From contig NZ_CP023276.1 in assembly GCF_003065365.1 (NCBI RefSeq), positions 682,001 to 746,000 on the forward strand: a stretch of 64,000 nt of DNA. Reading direction: 5' to 3'. Positions 1 through 8,776 of the stretch are shown piece after piece. Under the pieces are notes generated by a model. That model saw only the letters and a list, made by a program, of their open reading frames with translations, was not told the origin of the DNA and made no database searches. Numbering within the stretch: the first letter of the stretch is position 1; every line of letters starts with the position of its first letter. Origin of the DNA: Polynucleobacter difficilis. Its GTDB lineage: Bacteria > Pseudomonadota > Gammaproteobacteria > Burkholderiales > Burkholderiaceae. The position numbers and the translations under genes are program-made.

Positions 1-24
1 TACTTCCCAGAAGAGGTCGCTTAA
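1..24 (+). CDS. 3' end of an upstream gene, probably fdsB (partial)
   Basis: Seven sense codons and a TAA stop lie directly against the ATG of fdsA with no spacer. In Burkholderiales fds operons the gene before fdsA is fdsB, the FMN/NADH-binding formate dehydrogenase subunit, so this is its likely tail. The purine-rich GAAGAGG inside these codons can serve as the ribosome binding site for fdsA, which suggests translational coupling. Only seven residues are visible, so the identity rests on context. Confidence 0.45.
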   Translation, partial: YFPEEVA

Positions 25-2916
25 ATGAACGCCCCTGTAAATCCAAACGAACTCCAGTTGCAAACCGTCGAGTTCAAGCTCGATGGCAAGACCATTATTT
101 CGTATGAGGGTGAGACCATCCTTAAGGCTGCTAAACGCCATGGAGTGGATATTCCCCATCTGTGTTTTAAAGACGGCTATCGCCCCGATGGCAATTGCCG
201 TGCATGCGTCGTTGAGATTAACGGCGAGCGCACCTTGGCGCCGAGCTGCTGCCGCAGCGCTACGCCAGGCATGGATGTCAAGGCCAATAGCGAGCGTGCG
301 CTTAAGAGTCAAAAATTAGTACTGGAAATGTTGTTATCGGACATGCCAGATGAAGGGTATAAGTGGGTAGGAGACAGCGACGAAGAACAGCGCCAACAAC
401 AACACGGCGAACTGAGCACTTGGGCTACGCGCCTGGATGTTCAAGTTCGACCAGAACTAAAGGCACTGCGTCGCAAACAGCCGGCTGCGGATGTATCGCA
501 TCCGGCAATGGCGGTCAATTTAGACGCCTGTATTCAGTGTAATCGGTGCGTCCGCGCTTGCCGTGAAGAGCAAGTCAACGACGTGATTGGTTACGCGATG
601 CGCGGTGCGCACAGTGAGATCGTATTTGATTTGAGCGATCCGATGGGCGAGAGCACCTGCGTGGCTTGCGGTGAGTGCGTGCAGGCTTGTCCGACGGGCG
701 CCTTAATGCCCAAGGGCTTGATTGGTTCGCAAACCGTCGATCGCAAGGTCGATTCCGTTTGCCCATTCTGCGGCGTTGGTTGCCAAATTACCTATAACGT
801 CAAAGACGAAAAGATTGTTAGCGTGGAAGGCCGTGATGGCCCAGCGAATCACAATCGCCTTTGCGTGAAGGGCCGCTTTGGTATGGATTACATCCACAAT
901 CCACAGCGCTTAACCAAGCCTCTGATTCGAAAGCCAGGCATTCCTAAAGACGAGAATGCGATTCAGAACCCACAAGATTGGTCGAATATTTTCCGCGAAG
1001 CCACTTGGGAGGAGGCGCTGGATTTAGCTGCTGGAAAGTTAAAGCAGTTACGCGATCAGCATGGCAACAAGACACTCGCTGGTTTTGGTTCAGCTAAAGG
1101 CAGCAACGAAGAAGCATATTTGTTCCAAAAACTGGTTCGTACTGGCTTTGGTAGCAATAACGTCGACCATTGCACCCGCTTATGCCATGCATCCAGCGTT
1201 GCTGCATTACTCGAGGGCGTCGGTTCGGGCGCGGTGAGTAATCAGGTTAATGACGTTGAGCATTCCAGCTTGATCTTCTTGATTGGATCAAACCCAACCG
1301 CAAATCATCCGGTGGCTGCAACTTGGTTTAAGAACGCCGCTAAGAATGGCGCCAAGATTGTGCTCTGCGATCCACGCATTACCGACATTGGTAAACACGC
1401 TTGGCGCACGATGCAGTTCAAGCCCGATACCGATGTGGCGATGCTTAATGCCATGATCTACACCATCATCGAAGAAGGTTTGTGCGATCAGAACTTCATT
1501 CGCGATCGTGCGAACAACTTTGAAGCCTTAAAAGAAAACATCAAAGGCTATAGCCCAGAAGCGATGGCGCCGATCTGCGGTATTCCGGCAGAAACTTTAC
1601 GTGAAGTTGCGCGTGAGTTTGCGACCACCAAGTCCGCCATGATTTTATGGGGCATGGGCGTGAGCCAGCACATTCACGGCACGGACAATGCACGTTGCTT
1701 AATTGCCCTCGTGAGCATTACCGGTCAAATTGGTAAGCCTGGCTCTGGCTTGCATCCACTGCGCGGTCAAAACAACGTGCAGGGCGCCAGTGACGCCGGA
1801 TTGATTCCAATGATGTTCCCGAACTACCAGCGCGTCGACAATGCCGAAGCGCATGCGTGGTTTGAGAAATTCTGGGATAGCCCACTGGATAAAAAGCCGG
1901 GCTATACCGTGGTTGAGATCATGCATAAGATCACAGCGCCGGATAGTGATCCCCATAAGATTCGTGGCATGTACGTCGAGGGTGAGAACCCTGCGATGAG
2001 CGACCCGGATTTGAACCATGCACGCCATGCTTTGGCATCTCTGGAGCATTTGGTGGTGCAGGATATTTTCATGACCGAAACCGCACTGTTGGCAGACGTC
2101 GTATTGCCTGCCAGTGCTTGGCCAGAAAAGACCGGTACCGTCAGCAATACCGACCGTATGGTGCAGATAGGCAAGCGCGCGGTTAATCCTCCAGGTGATG
2201 CGAAGCCCGATTTGTGGATCATTCAAGAAATCGCCAAGCGCATGGGCTTAAATTGGAACTACCAAGGCCCAGAAGCGGGTGTAGCAGCGGTCTACGATGA
2301 AATGCGCCAGGCAATGCACGCAGCGATTAACGGTATTACGTGGGAGCGCCTCGAAAAAGAATCCAGCGTGACCTATCCTTGCTTATCTGCCGATGATCCA
2401 GGTCGTCCGATTGTGTTTGACGATGCCTTCTCAACACCGGATGGCAAGGTGAAGTTGGTCCCCGCCGATATCATTCCTGCAAACGAGCGCCCCGATACCG
2501 AGTACCCATTTGTGCTCATTACCGGTCGTCAGTTAGAGCATTGGCACACCGGTAGCATGACGCGCCGCGCTACTGTTTTAGATGCTATTGAGCCTTTAGC
2601 AACCGTGTCGATGAATGGCGCTGATATGACCCAGCTCGGCGTAATGGCAGGTGATGTGATCACCGTTGCCTCACGCCGTGGCGAGGTCGGTATTCATGTA
2701 CGCCGGGACGATGGCACACCGCGCGGTGTGATCTTTATTCCGTTTGCGTACTACGAAGCGGCTGCCAACCTCATTACCAACGCAGCGCTTGACCCGGTCG
2801 GTAAGATCCCGGAGTTCAAGTATTGTGCTGTGAAACTAACGAAGGGCGGTCAGGCAGCCAAGGCAATTGGCTATGGCGCCAATGACCCCAAAGGCAAAGC
2901 AGCGGTTCCAGCGTAA
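25..2916 (+). CDS. fdsA: NAD-dependent formate dehydrogenase, molybdenum subunit alpha
   Basis: Catalytic subunit of a soluble cytoplasmic formate dehydrogenase that oxidises formate to CO2 and passes electrons to the NADH-forming subunits. Order of domains in 963 residues: an N-terminal [2Fe-2S] ferredoxin domain (Cys47, 58, 61, 75); a region for further Fe-S clusters; two 4Fe-4S motifs (Cys169/172/175/179 and Cys212/215/218/222); the molybdopterin-domain 4Fe-4S cluster (Cys246/249/253/280); then the bis-MGD domain. The Mo ligand is a cysteine, Cys387 in TRLCHASS, as in FdsA of Rhodobacter and Cupriavidus, not selenocysteine. The C-terminal MGD-binding region holds the ITGRQLEHWHTG motif. 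The gene is followed at once by a terminator, so fdsC and fdsD are not directly downstream. Confidence 0.95.
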   Translation: MNAPVNPNELQLQTVEFKLDGKTIISYEGETILKAAKRHGVDIPHLCFKDGYRPDGNCRACVVEINGERTLAPSCCRSATPGMDVKANSERALKSQKLVLEMLLSDMPDEGYKWVGDSDEEQRQQQHGELSTWATRLDVQVRPELKALRRKQPAADVSHPAMAVNLDACIQCNRCVRACREEQVNDVIGYAMRGAHSEIVFDLSDPMGESTCVACGECVQACPTGALMPKGLIGSQTVDRKVDSVCPFCGVGCQITYNVKDEKIVSVEGRDGPANHNRLCVKGRFGMDYIHNPQRLTKPLIRKPGIPKDENAIQNPQDWSNIFREATWEEALDLAAGKLKQLRDQHGNKTLAGFGSAKGSNEEAYLFQKLVRTGFGSNNVDHCTRLCHASSVAALLEGVGSGAVSNQVNDVEHSSLIFLIGSNPTANHPVAATWFKNAAKNGAKIVLCDPRITDIGKHAWRTMQFKPDTDVAMLNAMIYTIIEEGLCDQNFIRDRANNFEALKENIKGYSPEAMAPICGIPAETLREVAREFATTKSAMILWGMGVSQHIHGTDNARCLIALVSITGQIGKPGSGLHPLRGQNNVQGASDAGLIPMMFPNYQRVDNAEAHAWFEKFWDSPLDKKPGYTVVEIMHKITAPDSDPHKIRGMYVEGENPAMSDPDLNHARHALASLEHLVVQDIFMTETALLADVVLPASAWPEKTGTVSNTDRMVQIGKRAVNPPGDAKPDLWIIQEIAKRMGLNWNYQGPEAGVAAVYDEMRQAMHAAINGITWERLEKESSVTYPCLSADDPGRPIVFDDAFSTPDGKVKLVPADIIPANERPDTEYPFVLITGRQLEHWHTGSMTRRATVLDAIEPLATVSMNGADMTQLGVMAGDVITVASRRGEVGIHVRRDDGTPRGVIFIPFAYYEAAANLITNAALDPVGKIPEFKYCAVKLTKGGQAAKAIGYGANDPKGKAAVPA

Positions 2917-2957
2917 TAAGCTAACCCGCATTTGTCGGTAAGGCAGCAAGTCAGATC

Positions 2958-2990
2958 AAAGGCCTCGTTAACAGCGAGGCCTTTTTCTTT
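2958..2990 (+). terminator. Rho-independent terminator after fdsA
   Basis: A perfect ten-base stem (2958-2967 with 2975-2984, AAAGGCCTCG against CGAGGCCTTT) encloses a seven-base loop and runs into TTTTTCTTT. It ends the fds transcript about 40 bases after the fdsA stop codon and separates it from nadB. Confidence 0.9.
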
Positions 2991-3036
2991 TATCGAGAAG
3001 GCTGCATGAGCGCCGCTTGCGCCGTAAAATTAAGAA

Positions 3037-4698
3037 ATGACTACTAAAGCCAAATTAGCCGAAAGCATTCTCCACAGCGACGTGGCAGGCTTGCCCGTCC
3101 TCATCATTGGCGCTGGGCTGGCCGGGCTGACGGTTGCTTTGGATTTGGCCAAGACCCAAAAAGTAATGTTGATGGCCAAGCGTGGCTTAAGCGAATCCGC
3201 TACGGCTTGGGCGCAGGGGGGCATTGTCGGGGTAGTCGATAAAGAGCATGACAGCATTGATGCACATGTGAGCGATACGCTGGATGCTGGGGCAGGCCTC
3301 GTCGTAGAATCCACTGCCCGTTACATTGCTGAAGAAAGTGCAGCAGCGATTGAGTGGCTGGTCGAGCAAGGCGTGCCGTTTACTACCGATAAAGATGGCC
3401 CAATGGGCTTGCACCTCACGCGGGAGGGCGGGCATAGTCAGCGCCGGATTGCCCATGCTGCCGATGCCACTGGTAAGGCGATTCATGAGGTATTACTGGA
3501 TCATGCTCGCGCCAACCCCAACATCACGATATTGGAGCATTGGATTGCGCTGGACCTCATTACCAATCGCCACCTCGGTGCTAAAGAAAAACGCAACCGC
3601 CCCAACCGCTGCTACGGCGTCTATGCGCTGGACATTAATACCAATCAAGTACAAACCATTGCTGCTAAATCCGTTGTATTAGCTACGGGTGGTGTTGGTA
3701 AGGTGTACCGCTACACCAGCAACCCTGATACCGCTACGGGCGATGGCATTGCCATGGCCTGGCGTGCGGGGTGCCGCGTCGGCAATATGGAGTTCATTCA
3801 GTTTCATCCAACGTGTTTGTATCACCCCAGTGATCGCACCTTCCTAATTACGGAAGCCCTACGCGGCGAGGGTGGCTTATTGAAGCTGCCAGATGGAACG
3901 CGCTTTATGCCGGAGCACGATAAACGCAATGAGTTAGCGCCGCGCGATATCGTTGCCCGTGCCATCGATTTTGAAATGAAAAAACACGGCCTCGATTACG
4001 TCAACCTCGATGCGACACATTTAGGTGAGGCGTTTATCAAAGAGCATTTCCCAATGATCTATGCGCGCTGCTTAAGTCTGGGTTTAGATATTACAAAAGA
4101 GCCTATTCCAGTGGTGCCGGCAGCCCACTACACCTGTGGCGGCGTCGTAACCGATTTGCATGGCAAGACGGATTTACCTGGACTGTATGCGGTGGGTGAG
4201 GCCACCTATACCGGCTTGCATGGCGCTAATCGCTTGGCGAGCAATTCACTGCTGGAGTGTGTGGTGATTGGTAAGGCAGCAGCAAAAGACATTGCAACAG
4301 CGCAAACACCCCAACTACCCAACTTGCCCCTCTGGGATGAGAGTCAGGTCGAAGACGCCGATGAGCAAGTGGTGATTGCCCATAACTGGGATGAGCTGCG
4401 CTCCCTTATGTGGAACTACGTCGGTATTGTTCGTACCAATCGGCGCCTCGAGCGGGCATTGCATCGCATTGAGCTTTTGCGCAATGAAGTGCAAGAGTAC
4501 TACAGCAACTTTAGGGTAACGCGCGACTTAATTGAGTTACGTAACTTATTGGAGTGCGCTGAATTGATTGTGCGATCAGCACTGCTTCGTAGAGAGAGTA
4601 GGGGATTGCATTACAGCCGCGATTACCCCGAGACCTGGGCTGTTTCCTATCCAACCATTCTGACGCCGCGCTCAGGCGCTAAGCCAGCTCAAAAATAA
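3037..4698 (+). CDS. nadB: L-aspartate oxidase
   Basis: Flavoprotein that oxidises L-aspartate to iminoaspartate, the first step of de novo NAD synthesis, in the cytoplasm. The N-terminus has the FAD dinucleotide motif (IIGAGLAGLTVALDLA, about residues 23-38). Next comes the SATAWAQGG segment typical of the succinate dehydrogenase/fumarate reductase flavoprotein family. The substrate-region motif HYTCGGVVTD is present, as is the late GLHGANRLASNSLLE motif. The length of 553 is slightly above the usual 530-540. The start codon is ATG with only a weak purine stretch ahead of it. It converges on nadC with seven bases between the stops; nadA, which uses its product, lies just beyond on the other strand. 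Confidence 0.95.
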   Translation: MTTKAKLAESILHSDVAGLPVLIIGAGLAGLTVALDLAKTQKVMLMAKRGLSESATAWAQGGIVGVVDKEHDSIDAHVSDTLDAGAGLVVESTARYIAEESAAAIEWLVEQGVPFTTDKDGPMGLHLTREGGHSQRRIAHAADATGKAIHEVLLDHARANPNITILEHWIALDLITNRHLGAKEKRNRPNRCYGVYALDINTNQVQTIAAKSVVLATGGVGKVYRYTSNPDTATGDGIAMAWRAGCRVGNMEFIQFHPTCLYHPSDRTFLITEALRGEGGLLKLPDGTRFMPEHDKRNELAPRDIVARAIDFEMKKHGLDYVNLDATHLGEAFIKEHFPMIYARCLSLGLDITKEPIPVVPAAHYTCGGVVTDLHGKTDLPGLYAVGEATYTGLHGANRLASNSLLECVVIGKAAAKDIATAQTPQLPNLPLWDESQVEDADEQVVIAHNWDELRSLMWNYVGIVRTNRRLERALHRIELLRNEVQEYYSNFRVTRDLIELRNLLECAELIVRSALLRRESRGLHYSRDYPETWAVSYPTILTPRSGAKPAQK

Positions 4699-4705
4699 AT
4701 AACTG

Positions 4706-5578
4706 CTAAGACTGCGCTATTCGCATCGAGTAATCCACCGCGCTGACATCTTTCGTAAGTTTGCCAATCGAGATCCGATCCACGCCAGTCGCTGCAATCG
4801 TGCGCAGTTGATCTAGGTTCACACCGCCCGATGCCTCGAGTAAAGCGCGGCCTTGGGTAAAAGCAACCGCCTCTTTCATTTGTGCAGTAGTAAAGTTGTC
4901 AATTAAGATATTTTTCGCTCCAGCAGCAAGGGCTTCTTCTAGCTCAGCTAGGTTTTCAACTTCAACCTGTATATCCACGCCTGCATTAAGCGCCTGTGCC
5001 GCCTTGAGCGCAGCCGTGACACTGCCTGCTGCTGCAATGTGATTTTCTTTAATCAGAATACCGTGCCATAGGGCAAGCCGTTGATTGTGGCCACCACCAA
5101 TACGTACCGCATATTTTTGCGCTTGACGCAGGCCCGGAATGGTTTTGCGGGTATCTAAAATAACGCAACCTTTGGGATTAGGGCTGGCGCCCGCAATGGC
5201 ATCAACGTGGGCTCGGGCGCTGGTCGCGGTCCAAGACAAGGTTTGTAAAAAGTTCATTGCGGGGCGCTCTGCCGATAGCAGTGCCCGCGCATCGGCATTA
5301 ATGGTACAGACAGTGCTGTCTGCGCGCATGGTATCGCCCTCGGCGTACTGCCATGCAATAACGGCTGTTGGGTCTAGCGCTTTGATGACGCCCTCAAACC
5401 AATCGGTTCCGCACAGTACTGCGCTTTGGCGCACGATGAGTTTGGCATGGGCTATTTTGTTTGCTGGCACCAGTTGGGCGGTCCAATCACCGGTGCCAAT
5501 GTCTTCTGCTAGGGCATCAGCAATGTTGCGTGCACGTGCTGCTTCTAGGGTTTCGTTTTGAGTGGTGATACTTTTCAT
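4706..5578 (-). CDS. nadC: Quinolinate phosphoribosyltransferase (decarboxylating)
   Basis: Converts quinolinate and PRPP to nicotinate mononucleotide, CO2 and pyrophosphate, the third step of de novo NAD synthesis. The family pattern is clear: the early DIGTGDWTA motif, RKTIPGLR binding the phosphoribosyl donor, then GGGHNQRL and IKENH, ending with the barrel motif GVDRISIG. I chose the ATG at 5578 (290 residues, starting MKSITTQ). A longer frame reaches a TTG at 5605 inside the nadA stop region, but it adds nine unconserved residues. The gene follows nadA by 13 bases on the same strand, so the two form an operon. Confidence 0.95.
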   Translation of the reverse strand: MKSITTQNETLEAARARNIADALAEDIGTGDWTAQLVPANKIAHAKLIVRQSAVLCGTDWFEGVIKALDPTAVIAWQYAEGDTMRADSTVCTINADARALLSAERPAMNFLQTLSWTATSARAHVDAIAGASPNPKGCVILDTRKTIPGLRQAQKYAVRIGGGHNQRLALWHGILIKENHIAAAGSVTAALKAAQALNAGVDIQVEVENLAELEEALAAGAKNILIDNFTTAQMKEAVAFTQGRALLEASGGVNLDQLRTIAATGVDRISIGKLTKDVSAVDYSMRIAQS

Positions 5579-5591
5579 TGTGTGTCGATAC

Positions 5592-6719
5592 TTATGCCAC
5601 GCCAATGTTCTTCACGAAACCATGCTGGGCTTTGGCTAATAGATCCGGATAGTCTTTGGTAAAGGTCAGCATCCGCTCAATGCAATCTAAGGCCTCTTGG
5701 CGTGTAGGCTCTTCGACAAAGACCTCGCCACTTTGGCGCTCAAGGCAATGCAAAATATCCGTCAGGCTGTTCATCGCCATCCAAGGGCAGTGCGCGCAGC
5801 TCTTGCAGGTAGCGCTATCGCCGGCGGTCGGCGCTTCGATTAAGACTTTGTTTGGCGCAAGCTGGCGCATGCGGTGCAAGATGCCCTTATCAGTAGCAAC
5901 AATGTATTCCGGGGCGCTGCCCTCGACTACGGCTTTGATCATGGCTGAGGTTGAGCCAACCACATCGGCTTGATCCACCACGCTCTGGGGTGATTCGGGG
6001 TGAACTAAAACCTGGGCATGGGGATGTTTGGCACGCAGTGCTGCTAACTCCTCACCTTTGAATTCGTCATGAACGATGCAGGCACCGTTCCAAAGCAGCA
6101 TATCGGCCCCAGTTTGCTCTTGAATGTATCTACCCAAATGGCGATCGGGTGCCCACAGAATTTTTTTACCTTGCTCTTTCAATTGATGCACGATCGCTAA
6201 GGCGCAGGAGCTCGTCACCATCCAGTCAGCTTGGGCTTTAACCGCGGCGCTGGTATTGGCATAAACCACCACCACGCGGTCGGGATGCAGTGCCCGAAAC
6301 TGCGCAAAGTCGTTCGCATCACAGCCAAGATCCAGTGAGCAGGTGGCCTCTAAGTCTGGCATGAAGACCCGTTTTTCTGGACTTAAAATCTTGGCGGTCT
6401 CGCCCATGAAGCGCACACCCGAAACAATTAAATTGCGCGCCGGATGATTTTTACCAAAGCGCGCCATCTCCAGGGAGTCGGAAACAAAGCCGCCGGTCTC
6501 CATAGCAAGGTCTTGAATATCACCATCGACGTAGTAGTGCGCTACTAAAACGGCATCTTTCTCAATCAAGAGCTGCTTAATGCGGGCAATGACCTGCGCC
6601 TTTTCGGCGGCAGGAAGGTGGGCTGGTACTTTGGCCCAGGCTTGGGCTACGCAGGTGGCGCCCGCCGCATTTTGTTGCGGGTAATCAAAGGAAATGGGTG
6701 ATTCTGTAGCTGAATTCAT
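5592..6719 (-). CDS. nadA: Quinolinate synthase A
   Basis: [4Fe-4S] enzyme that condenses iminoaspartate with dihydroxyacetone phosphate to quinolinate, using the NadB product. The three expected cluster cysteines are present by alignment of motifs with the E. coli enzyme: Cys127 (ATCSLDLGC), Cys214 (NGACIVHDEF) and Cys311 (CKSCAHCPWMAMN). The HYYVDGDIQDLA segment near residue 61 and GETAKILSPEK near 106 are also typical. Length is 375. A weak Shine-Dalgarno (AAGG) lies nine bases ahead of the ATG. It is the first gene of nadA-nadC and is transcribed away from panD. Confidence 0.96.
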   Translation of the reverse strand: MNSATESPISFDYPQQNAAGATCVAQAWAKVPAHLPAAEKAQVIARIKQLLIEKDAVLVAHYYVDGDIQDLAMETGGFVSDSLEMARFGKNHPARNLIVSGVRFMGETAKILSPEKRVFMPDLEATCSLDLGCDANDFAQFRALHPDRVVVVYANTSAAVKAQADWMVTSSCALAIVHQLKEQGKKILWAPDRHLGRYIQEQTGADMLLWNGACIVHDEFKGEELAALRAKHPHAQVLVHPESPQSVVDQADVVGSTSAMIKAVVEGSAPEYIVATDKGILHRMRQLAPNKVLIEAPTAGDSATCKSCAHCPWMAMNSLTDILHCLERQSGEVFVEEPTRQEALDCIERMLTFTKDYPDLLAKAQHGFVKNIGVA

Positions 6720-6784
6720 ACGAAATATTACCTTGTTTACGGTACTTTTTCAGTTTTAGGCTTTACTTTTAACTACAGAGTCTT

Positions 6785-6861
6785 GTTTGGGCAAACCAGA
6801 TGCTTGATTGGGGTCAAGAAAATTGATAATCACTATTTTGTTAACTGGTTTGAGATCAAGC
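6785..6861. promoter_or_regulatory. Inverted repeats between nadA and panD, possible operator
   Basis: The 223-base divergent spacer holds CAAACCAG (6792-6799) and its exact complement CTGGTTTG (6845-6852), and also GCTTGAT (6802-6808) with ATCAAGC (6855-6861). There is a local five-base dyad GTTTG/CAAAC (6785-6796) and another, CTTGA/TCAAG (6803-6818). Such nested symmetry suits a protein binding two sites. No known NAD or pantothenate regulator motif is recognised, so function is inferred. Confidence 0.35.
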
Positions 6862-6942
6862 GCATTTAATTTCTTTTGGGATTATTGAAAAGAAGGGGTA
6901 ATCTTAATTCAGGCTAGAATTTAGCCCTAATCAAGGAGTTTT

Positions 6943-7311
6943 ATGAAGCGCATCATGTTGTTGGCTAAATTGCATCGGGCTGTTGTCACGGAGGCCGATT
7001 TGCACTACGAAGGTTCATGCGGGATCGATGAAAACCTCATGGAAGCGGCCGATATGCGCGAGTTCGAGAAGATTGAGCTCTACAACATTAATAATGGCGA
7101 GCGTTTTTCGACCTACATCATTAAAGCCGCGCGTGGTTCTGGTGCGATTTCACTCAATGGTGCTGCAGCCCGTAAGGCGCACGTTGGGGACCATTTAATT
7201 ATCTGCACCTATGGCCCCGTCGACGACCATGAAGTAGCTCAGCACATTCCTAAAGTGGTTCTGTTGGATGACCAGAATCGCATCAAAGAGATCAAAAAAA
7301 TTAGCCGCTGA
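6943..7311 (+). CDS. panD: Aspartate 1-decarboxylase (proenzyme)
   Basis: Makes beta-alanine from L-aspartate for pantothenate and coenzyme A. The 122-residue proenzyme contains the self-processing site Gly24-Ser25 in YEGSCGID, where Ser25 becomes the pyruvoyl cofactor. Lys9, Tyr22, Arg54 and Tyr58, known from the E. coli enzyme, are all at the same positions. A good AAGGAG lies seven bases ahead of the ATG. It is divergent from nadA, which also draws on aspartate metabolites, and it converges on the phosphomannomutase gene. Confidence 0.97.
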   Translation: MKRIMLLAKLHRAVVTEADLHYEGSCGIDENLMEAADMREFEKIELYNINNGERFSTYIIKAARGSGAISLNGAAARKAHVGDHLIICTYGPVDDHEVAQHIPKVVLLDDQNRIKEIKKISR

Positions 7312-7356
7312 TCCAGTAGCTAATCGATTGCAAGATTGCTCTCAGCTTATTAATAC

Positions 7357-8742
7357 TTAGAAGGGTAGTTTTGCATCCGGCTTTGCAGCCAACAGAGCAG
7401 TCTTAAACTCCGCCTGAATGCGCGCAATTGCCGCATCACTATCGGCCTCAAAGCGCATCACTACCACTGGCGTGGTATTCGATGGCCGGGCTAAACCAAA
7501 TCCATCGGCGTATTCGACCCGAACACCGTCAATCGTATTGATTGATTCTGAAGTAGGGAATTTGGCATTGGCTTTAATCGTTTCCAGCAACGCGAATGGC
7601 TCACCTTCAGCGCAAGGCAGTTGCAGTTCTGGAGTACAGATCGCATTCGGTAAATCATTGAGCGTATTGCTTGGATTGGCTTCTTTGCTGAGAATTTCCA
7701 ATAAACGCGCACCGGTATATAGGCCATCATCAAAGCCAAACCAGCGGTCTTTAAAGAAAATATGCCCACTCATCTCACCTGCGAGTGGGGCGCCGGTTTC
7801 TTTGAGTTTGGCTTTCACTAGCGAATGGCCCGTTTTCCACATGAGGGGTTGGCCACCATGCTGGGTAATCCAAGTCGCTAAATTGCGGGTGCATTTGACG
7901 TCATAAATAATCTGACCGCCGGGGTTGCGCGATAAGACGTCTTTGGCAAACAACATCATTTGTCGATCGGGAAAAATAACCTGACCATCTTTGGTAACGA
8001 CGCCCAGTCGATCGGCATCACCGTCAAACGCCAAACCGAGTTCGTTATCTGTTGTGCGAACGTTTTTAATTAAATCCTGTAAGTTCTCAATGTGGGCTGG
8101 ATCGGGGTGGTGGTTCGGAAAATGCCCATCGACTTCGCAAAAGAGCTCTTCGACTTCACAGCCCAAGGCGCGAAAGAGGGTAGCCGCAAATGCGCCGCCT
8201 ACGCCGTTGCCGCAATCGATGGCGATTTTCATGGGGCGGGCTAATTTGATATCACTGACAATGCGCTCCAAATACATCGGGAACACATCAAAGGTGCTGC
8301 GCTGACCCTGGCCCGTAACAAATTGCTTCGCTTCAATGCGTTTGTAAAGCCCTTGGATTTGCTCGCCGTAAATCGCGGCAGTGCCCAAAACCATCTTAAA
8401 GCCGTTGTAATTAGGCGGATTATGGCTACCGGTAATCATGATGCCGGACTTGGGGCTTCTGCCATTAATCACGTGGTTTGCCGCAAAGTAGACCATCGGC
8501 GTTGCCACCATTCCTAAATCAATCACATCCACGCCGGTGGACAGCAAACCCTCGGTTAGGGCATCAATTAATTCAGGGCCAGAGAGACGGCCATCCCGGC
8601 CAATCACGATCACGTCCTCACCGATCGCACGCATCTCGCTGCCAAATGCTTGACCAATCAAGCGGGCCACATCGGCATTGAGGGTTTGATCAATGATGCC
8701 GCGAATGTCGTAGGCTTTAAAGATGGAAGGGGAGAGTTGCAC
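7357..8742 (-). CDS. Phosphomannomutase/phosphoglucomutase
   Basis: Alpha-D-phosphohexomutase of the AlgC/ManB type (461 residues), interconverting hexose 1- and 6-phosphates for nucleotide sugars and glycan synthesis. The phosphoserine is Ser106 in TGSHNPP, the metal loop is DGDADR (Asp240, 242, 244), and the sugar-specificity loop is GEMSGH (322-326). The C-terminal phosphate-binding domain is present. The start codon is GTG at 8742, with AGGA about eight bases before it. It lies 34 bases after pgi on the same strand, so both sugar-phosphate enzymes probably share a transcript. Dual specificity is typical of AlgC relatives but cannot be read from sequence alone. Confidence 0.9.
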   Translation of the reverse strand: MQLSPSIFKAYDIRGIIDQTLNADVARLIGQAFGSEMRAIGEDVIVIGRDGRLSGPELIDALTEGLLSTGVDVIDLGMVATPMVYFAANHVINGRSPKSGIMITGSHNPPNYNGFKMVLGTAAIYGEQIQGLYKRIEAKQFVTGQGQRSTFDVFPMYLERIVSDIKLARPMKIAIDCGNGVGGAFAATLFRALGCEVEELFCEVDGHFPNHHPDPAHIENLQDLIKNVRTTDNELGLAFDGDADRLGVVTKDGQVIFPDRQMMLFAKDVLSRNPGGQIIYDVKCTRNLATWITQHGGQPLMWKTGHSLVKAKLKETGAPLAGEMSGHIFFKDRWFGFDDGLYTGARLLEILSKEANPSNTLNDLPNAICTPELQLPCAEGEPFALLETIKANAKFPTSESINTIDGVRVEYADGFGLARPSNTTPVVVMRFEADSDAAIARIQAEFKTALLAAKPDAKLPF

Positions 8743-8776
8743 TGCGAGTCCTAGCGATTGGGTATTGTAAAAATGA

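Noticed and set aside
1699..2226. Long open frame on the minus strand inside fdsA
   Set aside because: It lies wholly within a well-supported gene and encodes no recognisable domain; a shadow frame.
6885..6920. TTGAAA and TAGAAT as the panD promoter
   Set aside because: The two hexamers are 24 bases apart, too far for a standard sigma-70 promoter, so no promoter was called.
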